DNA of 64,000 nt. Origin: Paracentrotus lividus (Eukaryota; Echinodermata; Echinoidea; Camarodonta; Echinidae). Of this stretch, positions 12,601-24,589 are shown piece after piece (position 1 is the first letter of the stretch; each line of letters opens with the position of its first letter). Below the pieces are notes generated by a model, which worked only from the letters and a program-made list of their open reading frames with translations, had not been told where the DNA came from and did not search any database. The translations under genes and the position numbers were made by a program. Location of the stretch: contig CALNVZ010002100.1 of the NCBI GenBank assembly GCA_940671915.1, forward strand, positions 4,971,142 to 5,035,141, read 5' to 3'.

Positions 12601-15600
12601 TTTACTTGATTTTTATGTATGTTAATTGTCAGTACAATATTAACATAACATGTAAATATCTAGGATGATATTTTATTTCTTCACCTTTAAAAACTCTTTT
12701 TAATGTAATTTACAAAGTTACTGTTACCCCACATACTGATATTTGTTTGGTAAGGTGTGTACAAGACTCCATTATACATGAATACTTTCAAACTGAAGTA
12801 ACATTACAATCAGATGCCATAATGTATTCCATATCTGTTGCTGATGCTTCAAAGATCTCAGGGATGTATCCAGTTGGGACAGTAGAGCTGACTACATGTA
12901 GGAAGCATTTTGTTTCTGTCAAAACCGCAGGTTTCTGATTGATTTGTAAGTATACCTATTGCACCCCAATCAAAATAGCTAAACAAATGTCTCTATTCAT
13001 ATGCAAATGGAGTCTACGTACATGTATACATTATCATTGTGTTTAATGTTTCCTTTATTACCTGAAAAGTTTAGTTTCCTTTTTAATTTGAATGTAATTT
13101 AATTCAGTTTGGAAGTATTCAAGTAAGCCTATAATGGAGATTTGTACACAAATTACAACACAAATATCAGTATGTGGGGTAACAGTAACTTTGTAAATTA
13201 CATTAAAAAGAGTTTTTAAAGGTGAAGAAATAAAATATCGTCCTAGATATTTACATGTTATGTTAATATTATACTGACAATTAACATACATTAGAGGTGG
13301 GCTATAAATGTGTCATGTTTCAGAGCCGAGTTTGTGCTATCTTATTTGAAGCAGCTGGTTGTCCTGATCGATATGCCACCAATTTTAAGAAAATCGGGTG
13401 AAAATTGAGACAGTGCGGGCCAAAAAACGATTTTGAGGGGGCGTGGCCAAAAAATGCTGAGTCATCGTTTTTCAAAATTTGAAACAACTGTAATTCTTAT
13501 ATTAAAAGGGCTATTAAGATGATTCTGGTGTCTATTTATATGTTTTTCAGCCTGATAAATCCAATGGCAGTGTCAAAATTTCAAATAGTGGTGAAGAAAG
13601 TACTGAAAAAGGGGAATTATAGTTTTAACCCTTTAATTCCCGGTAGGGTCTCTGAGGGCACCCCTAAACAAATTGTGTTGCCCAATCAAAACTGCCACGT
13701 TTTTAGTAATGTCGTTTCATGTCTCTTTTCCTTCCAGTCTTACGGATCTTTTGACACCAAGTTCATTGAAATCGGAAATTCCACGAGAGAGTTACTTGAC
13801 TTTTCATGGTCAAAGGTCAATCCGAAATTTGAGATTTTTGACATTTTGTGTACAAAACCAATGGCAAAGTCAGGTTTCCTATTTCACTCTATAAATCACA
13901 GGTAAATCATTCTTTAGACTGGTTCTAGTATTATGAGAATTAAAATTGATCCAGATAATGATTTAAAGTATCAGAAGGTCTACATCTATAACAATTCTTA
14001 TGTATTTCATTGTTTTATGAATTCCTTATGTATTCTATTGTTTTTATTCTTACATGTATATATCTATGTTTTCAATTGTTTTAGGAATTTTAATACTTCA
14101 GGCCTTCATTTAGATTTCGTTTCATTCTTAATGAACAATAAAAGCAGTCTAAAGAATGATTTACCTGTGATTTATAGAGTAAAATAAGAAACCTGACCTT
14201 GCCATTGGTTTTGTACACAAAATGTCAAAAATCTCAAATTTCGGTTTGACCTTTGGCCACGAAAGGTCAAGTAATTCTCTTGAGGAAAGTCCGATTCCAA
14301 TGAACTTGGTGTCAAAAGATCCGTAAGACTGGAAGGAAAAGAGACATGAAACAACATTACTAAAAACGCGGCAGTTTTGATTGGGCAACACAATTTGTTT
14401 AGGGGTGCCCTCAGAGACCCTACCGGTAATTAAAGGGTTAAAACTATAATTCCCCCTTTTCAGTACTTTCTTCACCACTATTTGAAATTTTGACACTGCC
14501 ATTGGATTTATCAGGCTGAAAAACATATAAACAGACACCAGAATCATCTTTATAGCCCTTTTAATATAAGAATTACAGTTGTTTCAAATTTTGAAAAACG
14601 ATGACTCAGCATTTTTTGGCCACGCCCCCTCAAAATCGTTTTTTGGCCCGCACTGCCTCAATTTTCACCCGATTTTCTTAAAATTGGTGGCATATCGATC
14701 AGGACAACCAGCTGCTTCAAATAAGACAGCACAAACTTGGTTCTGAAATATGACCCTTTTTTTACCCCTCTATAGCCCACCTCTACATACATAAAAATCA
14801 AGTAAAAATACTATTCGTCTGGGGGTCAAAATCAAGGTTAAAGGAAAGGTCAAAGGTCATAGCACTTTAAATTGCTCCAATAATATTTTTGATACCATTT
14901 TTGAATTCCTCTTTGAATTTCCTTTTGAATGGTACCAATTTCACAAAAATTGGTCAACCAGTTCAGGCGCATTGTGCCGTTGAAATGGAAGGTCACACCC
15001 ATTTTTGCCAAAACGAATCAAAAAGGGCGGGCCATAGCTCGGAAACCGACGGACCGTTTACGCTAATTTTTTTTGTTTCATGGGAAGGTAATGTTAAACT
15101 TTATGTGTACCAAATTTGAGCAAATTCTGAGACGGTAGGATGTAACCCATTGGGTGAATTGGCATGGAATGACCCAGTGGTAAAATTCGTATTTATATGT
15201 TTTCTTACCAGGTGTATGTAAACTTTTGACCTTAACTGTATATATAAACCCCTCCCAAAAGGTTTCGCAAATGGACTTTGGGCCATGATAACTTTTCAGG
15301 TACGCTTTAGTTATTCCTGATATTCATACCTTTGGAAAGATAATTTAGTCCCCTTTTTATTGATATCCTGTTTGTAATGATTTTGTCATACTTAAATGCA
15401 CAGAATATCAGAATATGGAGAAATGTTATTGTAAAAAGTCAAATGTTGCAAAATGCATTTATCAAAATGAAGTTCCGCTACTCGACTTTAGGCCCTGATA
15501 ACTCTTTGGGGTATTTTCTAATTTTTATTGAATTTTATACCATTGTCAAGTAAATTTATTCCTCTTTTTAATGACACCCTAATTGTAAGGGGAGTGTTGT

Positions 15601-18600
15601 TCTTGCATGCACAGAACACCTAAATGTTAGGACAAGTCAGAAATTAAATGTTGCAAATTGAATGCCTATTGTCAGTATTACTGTCTGTTGCCAGCAATAA
15701 CAATGTATTTCGCAATTTTTAACTTTTTACTTTGCATTATATTCTTTAGTTATGTGCATTCAAACATGATGTTACTATTGCAAATAGGGCATCAATAAAA
15801 AGAAGAATAAATTAACTTTTTAATGCTATGAAAATTGATAATGATTAAAAACCTACATTAAAATGTATCAAGGTTCAAAGTAGTGTTACAGAAATTTAAA
15901 CTGAAAATTATCTTTCGCTTTGCCATGTATTCAGGTGGTATTCAGGGTTTTTGTGGACCAAGGCATGACATCATTATGACAAATAAGGTATCAGTCAAGA
16001 GAGGAATAAATTAACTTGACAATGGTATAGAATTCAATAAAAATTAGAAAATATCCCCAAAGTTACCAGGACCTAAATTCAAGTTGCGGAACTTCAATGT
16101 GATCAATAAAAGTGCATTTTACAACATTTGACTTTTTACTTTTCTCCATATTTTGATATTCTGTGCATTGAAGCAAGACAAAATCATTACAAATAGGATA
16201 TCAATAAAAAGGGGAATAAATTATCTTTCCAATGGTATGAATATCAGGAATAACTAAAGCGTACCTGAAAAGTTATCATGGCCCAAAGTCCATTTGCAAA
16301 ACTTTTTGGGAGGGGTTTATTTCCTGTTTTTTTCAGTAAATAGTCTATTATGTACCACTGTGCAGCCCTTGTGAAGCATTTTTTTAAATGTAGTATTAAT
16401 CTAATTTGTATAATATGAAAACTCAAGGTATGGTATTTGCTAATGATATTTCCTTATAATAACATAAAACCAATTATAGTGCTCAGAAGAAATATTATTT
16501 TGAAATGTACTATTTTTATTTCCTGTTTCAGATTACATCACATACTGTTGACTGGATTAATCTCAACACCTCTACCACACCTACCAACCCTTATGACTGT
16601 AATGGTGCAAGTACTGCGGTAAGTTTGTTTTGGTACAACTGTCATGTGTGTTAGTCACAATTGATTGTAGGCTATGGGGCAGTTGTGTGCAACATAGCTT
16701 GCGTGCCCAGTAGGGCAGTTTCTGCAATTTCTATGGTTTTAATATGGTTGTAGGAAAGTTATTGCAAAAACTTTCTGTATGTTTTATATGTTTTTGTTTT
16801 GTATCTTCCTGTCTGAAGAAAAAAAAAAAAAATTCTACAGCATCCGGCATAAAGAGGTTCACAATGCACGATACAACTAGTTGTTACCACCTCATTAGTA
16901 GGATATCAACTCTTTGCCTACATATACTTCTGTTGACTTCTGTCATAATCCAATGGTCAATGTTTAGTGAAAAATGTAGCGGGGCAGCTGCAGCCCTCTC
17001 TGCTCCCGCAGCGCTGTTCTGTAAATAAAAACTGTCATGTAGGCCTTACAATTTGTTTTCTCTTCAATGCTAACACAGGAAGATTTGGGAAAAAACAATA
17101 ACCTCCAGTATGATATCCCACTGGGCTTTTACATGCTCATATGTAAATTAAAATTTTGTAATTAGAATTTCATGAAATTTTTCATAAAGGACACAGTATA
17201 GTTGTTTTTGTTATTGCTTTTTTATATAATCAGCCATGTATGCTATCAGTGTATGTTTTGAATGAAATATATGTACTTAAAACTTTATAAGAGTTTTGTT
17301 CATGAGTTCTCACTGTTGGTTATTTGTTTTCATTGTTTATGCAGGTTATTTTGATGGCAAATATTTTTCCAAGTCTTTTTATCAAATTAACAGCACCCTG
17401 GTTCGCAGATCTCATACCATATGAGTAAGTTATCTTTTCATATGAATTAATTTATTCCTCCAACTATCTTATTGTATTCTATAAACAATAACTTTTACAT
17501 GTATCCCAATCTTCAACTGAAGGAAATGGATGTATGATTACTAACTTGACAGAGTTACACAATAGTATAAATATATTAACTTTGCCTATTATTGAGAGCT
17601 AATACTCATCAATGCACTTGCAAGAACTCTTTTACTCACACTGTAAAAAATATTTGTACTTTTACAGCAAATCTGCTGTCAGCAGAGTCGCCATAAAAAA
17701 TGTAATTCCAAAAAACAGTTTTGTTGTAAGTTTTTCCTGCAAATAATTACGTGAGAAATACAAAATATACATCAGGAGTAACACATTTTTTCCGTTTTAA
17801 CCAAATACATATGCTATAAAACTCTAATGATATTTTTCTGTCTCTTTCATCAATTCTTAAGGGAGAAATTTACAACAAAACTGTTTTTTAAATTAAATTT
17901 TTGTATAGCGACTCTGCTGACATCACTTTGCTGTATTTTTTTTTTTGGTATTTTTATTTTTTTTTACAGTGCAGGCTCTTCATGTTGTATGAAAGATTTT
18001 TTTACAGATGGGCATTTAGTATTTAGAGCCTAAAGTTATCTTTTAATTTTCTTCTTGCCCAGTAATTTAAAGTTTATACAAATCAACATGCCAGTATTTT
18101 TGTATTCAGGAGAAATGACTCAACTATCAGATTGACAACATAAAGATATATAAATGAAAAACTTTTACTTTTTATTTTTTGTACATTAATTCAGATTTGT
18201 TCTCTGTGTATTATTAACAATTGATATGTATGTCTGTCTTTTTTTCCAGTTTCAAGATAGGCATGTGTGTCCTCTTGACGGCTGCTAGTCTTATCATTGT
18301 TGCATTAGCCAAAGTGCTTCCATTGAGTATTATAGGTAAGAATCCACCTGTTTATATCAGAGTGTAGTACCAAATGTCAAATAAACACAGTCTTTCATGC
18401 AAACCCTATGGAATAATTATAACATTAGAAATAAGAACGCAAATGATGCAAATAGTTGAAACAGCTTAAACAAATGTTTTGGTCACTAGATAAAGAAATC
18501 TTTTGATTTGAATGCATTCCCAAAATGGAATGAAGGAGTAAAAGTTTATTATTCATGCTTTCTCTCATGAGAAGTCATTTGGTTTGCTGTTTGAAATATT

Positions 18601-21600
18601 TGCGCTATTCAGGTTCTAATTTCTAGTGTTATATTTATTCTGTAGGGTTGGCATCTCTACATGTACAATTATGGTTGTTATACCTGAACAAAATGGTACA
18701 AAATGGATAAATATATTTTTGTGTTTTTTTATTTTGGGGGAGTGAAATATAGTTAATTATAGTTATGTACCTAATGTGTCCATTATTCAGTCTTCTTGTT
18801 AACTTTTTAGTCTCTTTCTCTCTCTTTCTCCCTCCCTCTCTTTCTCCATCTCTCTAACACTCTTTCCTCTATTCTTGTCTCCCCCATAATTCCTAGCTCT
18901 CAAGCCATCAATGATACTGACATCAGGCAGTTAAATGCATTACATCTTGTATTATTTTATCCCCTTATATGAGCAGGTGTAATTTTAGCATCTGCTGCAT
19001 CTGGTCTTGGAGAATTCAGTTTTCTGAGTATGGCAACATTCTTTGATGAGTAAGTCACAATTATAACTCATCCTATAATGTAACAAAATATGGAAGCTGT
19101 CATACTATTTCAGTTTGCTATCAAATGCTCAATATGTATTTGATCAACTTATGAACTTGTTGAATTAAACTTGTTGAATATTAATAGTTACTTCTTAGTT
19201 TTAAAATACATCCACAAGATAAATGTTCTATATATATATATTTCCCTTCGTCACTTGTACAAGATGTAGATTGCAGGAACCGGTTTCAATCGGAACGGGT
19301 CACTCACAAAGGGCCAATCAAATCAAAAGACCTTTGTTCTGAATGGTCAATGTCTGTAGAATCGACTGCGGAGGCACAAAGTGCCAAGGCAGATTGAACA
19401 TTTACATTGATAGAAACAAATTCTAATGACAAGTTATAAATCCATAGTCTTTATAGATGCAATATGTGTCATCCTAATTCATTGACTTTGGAAACGTTTA
19501 CAAAAGACAATTATGAAATAATAAGGTTTTTTTTTTTTTTATTATTTATTTAATAAGTTATTTTTGATTTGTGTATTGAAGATTATCATCATTAGTGATA
19601 ATAACAAGTATTCTAACATTGATAAAAAGTGATAAATCAATACATCCTTTTCTTTTATAATTTTAGGATTGGTATCCACGATGGTCATCAGAACTGGTGC
19701 AGCCAGGAATATTTGGTTCATTAAGCTATGCTGGTCTCATAGCTGCTGGTTTATCACCACGTGGTACTATATTGTCATGCTGGTTTTTACCTGTACTCAT
19801 GTGCATTCAGGGAAATGTGATATCAAAGGGGGGACCTACCCCTGCCCCCCCACTCCCCCCCCCCCCCGACAAGTAGTGTGTTGTAATTATTAATTTTTTT
19901 TTTTACATGTAACTGTTTTGTGGGTCGCTAATCAATCAACCATTTTCAACTTTATTTAGATTTTCAACTACGGTATTGTACAAACGGTTTTTAGTGATCG
20001 GCCCCCTTTTATTTATTGTTAATCTTGCTGTAAACTCTTTGGCCCGTATTCTGATAGCCTGGATTAACTTAACCTAGTTTAACTCTAGGCTAACTTTAAA
20101 ATTTAATCCCAGGTTAAAAAATTTGTATTTTGATAGTGAATTTTAACTACTAAACTTCGCTATTGGAATACTAAATTTTTAACCCAGCGTTAAATTTAAA
20201 AGTTAGACTGGAGTTGAACTACCCTTAACCTAGGGTTAAGTTAAACTAGGCTATCAGAATACGGGCCTTTGTGTTGACTAGATAAAAGAAGAAAAAGTGC
20301 TACTTATCAATTCAGTAAAAGTACAAAAACCTTCATTCTTGGAGACCTAGTTCACAAGTCCCAAATATTTGAATTTATTCAGTAAAAGTCAAAGGAATGT
20401 TTATTTTATGTTCATATTTTAATATTGTTGTGATGATTTTGTATATTACCACTTAATAATTAATTTCAGCAAAGAAATTGGTATAACTCTGTAGAAATGT
20501 GAGATTTAAAATGCTAAACTTGGATACTTTTTCCCCCAGTTACTGGTTAATTTTAGTGAGAGTTCCGTCGGTACAAGGTTGTTCTTGGGGTAAGCAGCCT
20601 CATGTTCAGTACCCTCCATTGCTAGAAGACACACATGATAATGATGAGGATACAGCCACTCAAGATACACACTAACATGTTTATTGACGCTTGTTCCCCT
20701 CAGTTACTGGTTGATTTTAGTGAGAGTTCAGGCGGTACAAGGTTGTTCTTGGGGTAAGCAGCCACATGTTCAGTACCCTCCATTGCTAGAAGAGATGCAG
20801 GATGATGATGATGGAGATACAGCCACTCAGGATACACACTTACCATGGAGAGAAAAGCTAGCCATCTTCAAGGTGAAAATTGTTTTCCTCTTTACTTTAC
20901 CTTCTTCTTTACTTCATCAGAAAAAAAAATATGAAAAAGTTTCTTGTAGAGTCACCACCCAGTAAAGCCAGGTTTTTCAGGGGCACATAAACGCTGAATG
21001 TCGAATCCAAAAGTCGTTTTTTAGCTTTTGCCGCATAATAAAAAACCACTGTTATGTTCAACATTCGCAAAATGTTTACATGCCTCTTGAAATTCCACTT
21101 TACGAAAAGAGTTGTACGATATAATTAACTGTATCCCCGTGGAGATACAATTGATATTTATGATCAATTGTAAGATGATCTTTATGTTACAGGGCACTAT
21201 ACTGATGAATCACTTTTGAATTATGTGATATCCATTTACATTCATGTATAAGACAAGTTCTGTTAGTGTCATTCGAAAGAAACATGTTAAATTTAATCTA
21301 ATTTATTTTATTTTCCTATCGGCAGGTGCTGTATAGTGTCAAGATGTTCAATGGCACTATAGAGTATGAGACAACCACTTGCCTATATTTGAACTGGTTG
21401 AACAGCACCAAGCCTATGTGAACAGATCGATCATAAGTCATCATTAGTCATTATTATCAGATTAATAATACTTACGACTAGATATCTCTGTTTTCTCTTT
21501 CATAGTCCCTACTCTATCTGATCATTCCATTGGTTGTGGTCTACATAGCAGAATACTTCATCAATCAAGGACTTGTAAGTTGACATGGCAATGATTTCAA

Positions 21601-24589
21601 TCTTTGTAATGAAATATGTTTTGAGTATTGACTGACTAATTCAATATTTTATTTTGTATGTAGTAAAGAAGAATGAAATATATGGTTTTTTAAATTCAAT
21701 GCAGGGTTGTCAAAATAATGCTCAATTTTGTTCATATGGAATCCAATGTAGAATAATGGATGTGTTAATATTAGCAGGTGAAACATACTGTTCTGTACTG
21801 TAGTTTACTGTGATGATTCAAACGTGACAACTACTTGTTGACAGAGCATCAAAGTTTGATTGGAGTTAAGATATCATGGGTCTAATGGATTGAAATTTGA
21901 CTTGGCACATGGGACTTTATTTAGGAACCTGTTAAGATGAGAACTAGAGGAAGAGGAAAAAGGAGAAATAGTGAAAGGAGGAGTGAATGAAAGTTGCTGT
22001 TGCTTTTCTTTGAAATATCTTTGATTGAGTTATGTTCTTAGATAACAATAATTTAAAGAATAAAAACCCTAGCTGTCCATCTCCTGTGAAAAGCTCATGA
22101 CCCAAATTGAGACTTAGACTGTGAATAGGATAAAAATTATGTATATCAAAATATCATCAGACCTTCATATTTGTCTTATTCAAAGTAAAAGTGAAATGTA
22201 TAAAATGCTGATAAGTATTTTTATACCCAATATGCGTTATTTCCTGTTTTTTGCAGTATGAACTGATATATTTTCCTGATGCCTGGTTATCACATGATGC
22301 TCAGTATAGATGGTGAGATATGTTATTAAATTTGATCATAACGATGACATGTCATACATGTGGGAAAAAAATTAAACCCAAATAATATAAGCCTGTTATT
22401 TCCTGTGTGAAGTGACAATTTATGATAAATTGAAGCATGTGAAAATATTTGCAATATATTTGCGTTTTGACAACATGAGAAATATTTACATTTTCCCAAA
22501 CTTTGAGCTGTTTAATAGTGTTGAACAATGCTACATGTATCTGCACCAAAGGAACATGTAAAACAAAATAGTACAAAAATAAATAAAAGATTATTTCAGT
22601 GTGAAGACAGTATGGTGAAATAAGGGGTTTGCCTCAGTGCCAACAATCCACTTTTTCATAGTTGTTGATTTAAACAAAATTAAGTTTACTTAATTACTAC
22701 ATATAATTTATTTCAACAGTCATTTCACTGTAAAGGGTATTGATTTTATCAGCTTCTTACATTATTGAATGTTTTTTACATTCGTAGGTATCAAGTAATC
22801 TACCAAGTTGGAGTGTTTATCTCAAGATCATCTGTTAATATTCTGCTTATACAAAAAACTTGGATTCTAGCACTACTTCAGGTAATTTTAACCTCAACAA
22901 TGAAAATACTTTTTTATTTGGCTGATGATGATTGGGTTTTGACTAGAAGATATTAAGAGCTTTTGAAATTATGTCTGCATACATGTATCTCTCTACATTC
23001 AAGTCATCAAGAGCATGTTGAACCAAGATAAGATAACAGGAGCATTTCATGAAACAAATATTCACTGATTCTCACTGACAACTGTTATAAGCTACTGAAA
23101 TGCTTGCATATTATTGGCTGAGAGCAAATTTGTCTGACAAAACATCCGACAAGTCCTTTCATTAAATGCCCCCAAGGTCTGCGGGGGGGGGGGGGGGGTG
23201 TTGGGGGGTTGTGCAAGATATCTTCGTATAAATAAATGATACGTTAGCGAATGAAAGGGAAGGGTGTTATAGCCAAATCAGCTCGTCTCCAACAGGTTAA
23301 TATTACTTTGAATATGAATAAACAAAAGATAAATTTATTTAAACATTATTCATGTACATGTGCATTTGCAAGATACTATTGTTATAATGAAGCCCTAAAA
23401 CAAATAATTTGCTTTGAATAAATGAGCATGATGGAAAAATTGTTTTGACATTTTATTTCAGATTGCAAATGTGATAGTCTTCCTGACTCAGTTATTTTAC
23501 TTCTATATTCCATCCATCTTCATCATCTTTGCTCTCATCTTATTTGAGGGCTTGCTAGGAGGTGCTGCTTATGTTAATACATTCTACATCATCAGAAGAG
23601 AAGTAAGTCTAAAAACCGAATAGCTGGTATTTTCGAAGGGTGACTTAAGGGGATAAATACGTATTTAGTAGGCCTGCTAACTTTAGACACCCTTCAAGAA
23701 GACTGGCCAATATATCTTATACATCAAGTTAAAGACTATTGTTTATCAATATTTCAAAGGATAGATTGTGATCTGCACATTGGCAATTTTTCACTGGAAA
23801 GACCTCCTATTCTACAATTATTTTCATTCCTCGATATTCGTATGCAAAATTAGAATAAATCATATATGGATCCTATTCTATTCAGTTGCTGTATTGATAG
23901 ACATTAGCAATCTCTGTTTCTAGCTTTCACGAGAAGTTGTGATGCTCGATCTTCTACTCTCTCTTTAAGCTATTTCTTCAAACTGTTCATCCTTGGTACT
24001 CTTCTTCTTCCCCTGATCTTTTCTTTCCCCCTTGAACTTTCCTGTTAGTGACAGTGTCTCTAGACCTCCCTTACATAATAAATCCCCCAGGGTGGTGTTT
24101 CATCAAGTCGTTTGTAAGTGACGAACAAATGGTGATCATTTCTTGCCTTAAAAAGATTGACAATTTGATTGGTCTAGCAACCAAGAAAATGTTCCGGTCG
24201 TTCGTAAAGTCATTCTTAGCTTTACAAATGACTTTGTGAAACACCCCCCAGGACTCTCATCTAATTTTTATACATTACTTCTTCTTAGTTCTTCTTCATT
24301 GCTTAATCTAAGTGAAATTGATTATTTGATTTTCAACTGTTGTCTCAGAACAGCTGGCACAACATCTTTTCATAGCTGTAAATTGTTGAAATATCAAATA
24401 TTGAAGAAGTAGTAATCAATTACTATTATCTTTAACTTTATTTTACTTTATCATGTTCAGGTTGTTGCAGAAAAGAGGGAGTTTGCCTTAGGGGCTGCGA
24501 CGGTAGCCGATGGTACTGGTATAGCTCTGGCATCATTTATAGCATTACCTACGCATGCAGCCTTCTGTCGTAGGGTGGTGGTAAAATAA
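9610..24589 (+). CDS. CLN3: CLN3 / battenin, lysosomal membrane protein, 13 coding exons
   Basis: Exons: 9610-9713, 10515-10614, 16532-16618, 17345-17424, 18250-18335, 18977-19049, 19667-19809 (damaged), 20704-20872, 21506-21574, 22257-22312, 22788-22881, 23462-23602, 24461-24589. All but exon 7 have GT-AG borders and matching phases; the total is about 442 aa (human 438). Battenin-family landmarks run in order: FWLLGLCNNYAYVIMLSAA (TM1), DCNGASTAVILMANIFPSL, SGLGEFSFLSM, YWLILVRVQ, PLVVVYIAEYFINQGL, WYQVIYQVGVFISRSS, FEGLLGGAAYVNTF, ADGTGIALASFIALP. Battenin is a multi-pass endolysosomal protein implicated in glycerophosphodiester clearance; loss causes juvenile Batten disease in humans. Residues corresponding to human disease positions (E in AEYFINQ, R in SRSS, D in ADGTG) are retained. 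The C-terminus ends RRVVVK and lacks the CaaX-like tail of human CLN3. Introns 1-3 hold most of the transposons. Confidence 0.93.
10690..10713. repeat. Poly-C tract
   Basis: More than 20 consecutive C lie in CLN3 intron 2. Comparable homopolymers occur at about 6223-6237 (C), 19851-19868 (C), 23178-23195 (G), 31562-31572 (C), 47691-47710 (C) and 58553-58572 (G). Confidence 0.9.
11400..11641. mobile_element. Nested palindrome (a) in the Tc1-like left arm
   Basis: The ends AGTGCCCTGTAACACAAAGA and its reverse complement pair perfectly. The loop holds a degenerate telomere-like CCTAA array (about 11495-11560). The sequence either side (..CATACACC / GGTAAGAAAAC..) is contiguous in the intact right arm, which proves insertion. 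Confidence 0.85.
11681..12224. mobile_element. Nested palindrome (b) in the Tc1-like left arm
   Basis: The ends ATAAAAACATTGGGCATCAT and the reverse complement near 12200-12224 pair. Further in, both arms carry GGTCAAAAGTTTACATACAC in inverted orientation (about 11820 and 12062), so this insert is also Tc1-like. The intact right arm joins the flanks directly. Confidence 0.82.
12619..13287. mobile_element. Nested palindrome (c) in the Tc1-like left arm
   Basis: The ends TGTTAATTGTCAGTA and TACTGACAATTAACA (with small differences) delimit arms of about 180 bp sharing CTGTTACCCCACATACTGAT. In the intact right arm the flanks (TTTTTATGTA / TAGAGGTGGGC) are adjacent. Confidence 0.82.
15244..16320. 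mobile_element. Fold-back element, about 1.08 kb, ATAAACCCCTCCC ends
   Basis: The ends ATAAACCCCTCCCAAAA and TTTTGGGAGGGGTTTAT are exact inverted repeats, and pairing continues inward (ACTTTGGGCCATGATAAC, TACGCTTTAGTTATTCCTGA). It starts about 4 bp from the TA duplication of the Tc1-like element, so the two abut. It is AT-rich inside, with several internally repeated segments. No coding potential. Confidence 0.82.
17639..17971. mobile_element. MITE with CACTGTAAAAAA ends
   Basis: This 333-bp palindrome sits in CLN3 intron 4. The outer ends are CACTGTAAAAAA.A / T.TTTTTTACAGTG; the inner arms share AGCAGAGTCGC / GCGACTCTGCT and AACAAAACTG / CAGTTTTGTTG. Confidence 0.75.
18403..18651. mobile_element. 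MITE, family A copy 2
   Basis: Homologous to 1986-2228 along its length (CCCTATGGAATAATTATA at the left, CTCATGAGAAGTCATTTG in the middle). It lies in CLN3 intron 5. Confidence 0.7.
19667..19809 (+). pseudogene. CLN3: CLN3 exon 7 with frameshifts and no GT donor
   Basis: The acceptor TTTTAG at 19661-19666 is good, but the incoming phase hits a stop within about 20 codons. The expected family sequence is spread over different frames: VST, WSS, the TG-A-A turn, IFGSLSYAGLIAAGLSPRG, then LPVLM. One frame is open throughout (WYPRWSSELVQPGIFGSLSY..) but loses the conserved GTGAAG turn. About six single-base indels, net +2, would restore family identity, and 143-2 = 141 nt is then the right phase. 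The exon end reads CATTCA-GGGAAAT, with no GT. Either there are clustered sequence errors or this is genuine decay. Confidence 0.6.
20041..20267. mobile_element. MITE, GGCCCGTATTC family, copy 2
   Basis: The terminal GGCCCGTATTCTGATAGCCT and its inverted partner at 20250-20267 are flanked by TTT on both sides. The body is a palindrome of TTAACCTAG-like words. The outer 11 bp are those of the 3834-4134 element but the interior differs, so it is a subfamily. It lies in CLN3 intron 7, just upstream of the exon 8 duplication. Confidence 0.8.
20540..20675 (+). pseudogene. Decayed partial tandem copy of CLN3 exon 8
   Basis: This stretch copies the first about 135 bp of exon 8 (20704-20872), including an acceptor (TTCCCCCAG) and the peptide YWLILVRV..VQGCSWGKQPH. 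It then runs into TAA at 20673-20675 in the same frame, and the 3' third of the exon with its donor is missing. It differs from exon 8 by scattered substitutions and a short indel after PPLLE. The unit offset is 164 bp. With an acceptor but no donor it could act only as a terminal exon. Confidence 0.85.
23038..23174. mobile_element. Short MITE-like inverted repeat
   Basis: GGAGCATTTCATGAAA at the left and TTTCATTAAATGCCCCC at the right are inverted ends about 137 bp apart in CLN3 intron 11. A poly-G tract follows at 23178-23195. Confidence 0.5.
24083..24252. mobile_element. MITE, GGTGTTTCA-AAGTC family, copy 1
   Basis: This 170-bp palindrome starts CCAGGGTGGTGTTTCATCAA and ends GACTTTGTGAAACACCCCCC. 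Related copies are at 30174-30283, 53319-53475 and, interrupted, 55888-56453. It lies in the last CLN3 intron. Confidence 0.75.

Larger units (their letters stand above)
11373..15238. mobile_element. Palindromic Tc1-like non-autonomous element, 3.87 kb with nested insertions
   Basis: The ends read TA-CAGTTGAGGCCAAAGTTTACATACAC on the left (split: CAGTTGAGGCC, AAAGTTTACATACAC) and the inverted counterpart on the right, with TA duplications at 11371-72 and 15239-40. This is the Tc1 'AGTTTACATACAC' terminal signature. The right arm (about 14147-15238) is uninterrupted; the left arm (11373-13919) is the same sequence split by three insertions. The loop is about 13920-14146. No transposase is visible. 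Two near-identical 128-aa ORFs (13519-13905 + and 14161-14547 -) are the two arms of one repeat, not genes. Confidence 0.88.

Noticed and set aside
13519-14547. Two 128-aa ORFs (13519-13905 + and 14161-14547 -) with near-identical proteins
   Set aside because: They are the two arms of the palindromic Tc1-like element read on opposite strands; no domain and no codon signal.
19669-19893. 74-aa ORF over CLN3 exon 7 as an independent gene
   Set aside because: It is an out-of-frame reading of the damaged exon running into intron and a poly-C tract.
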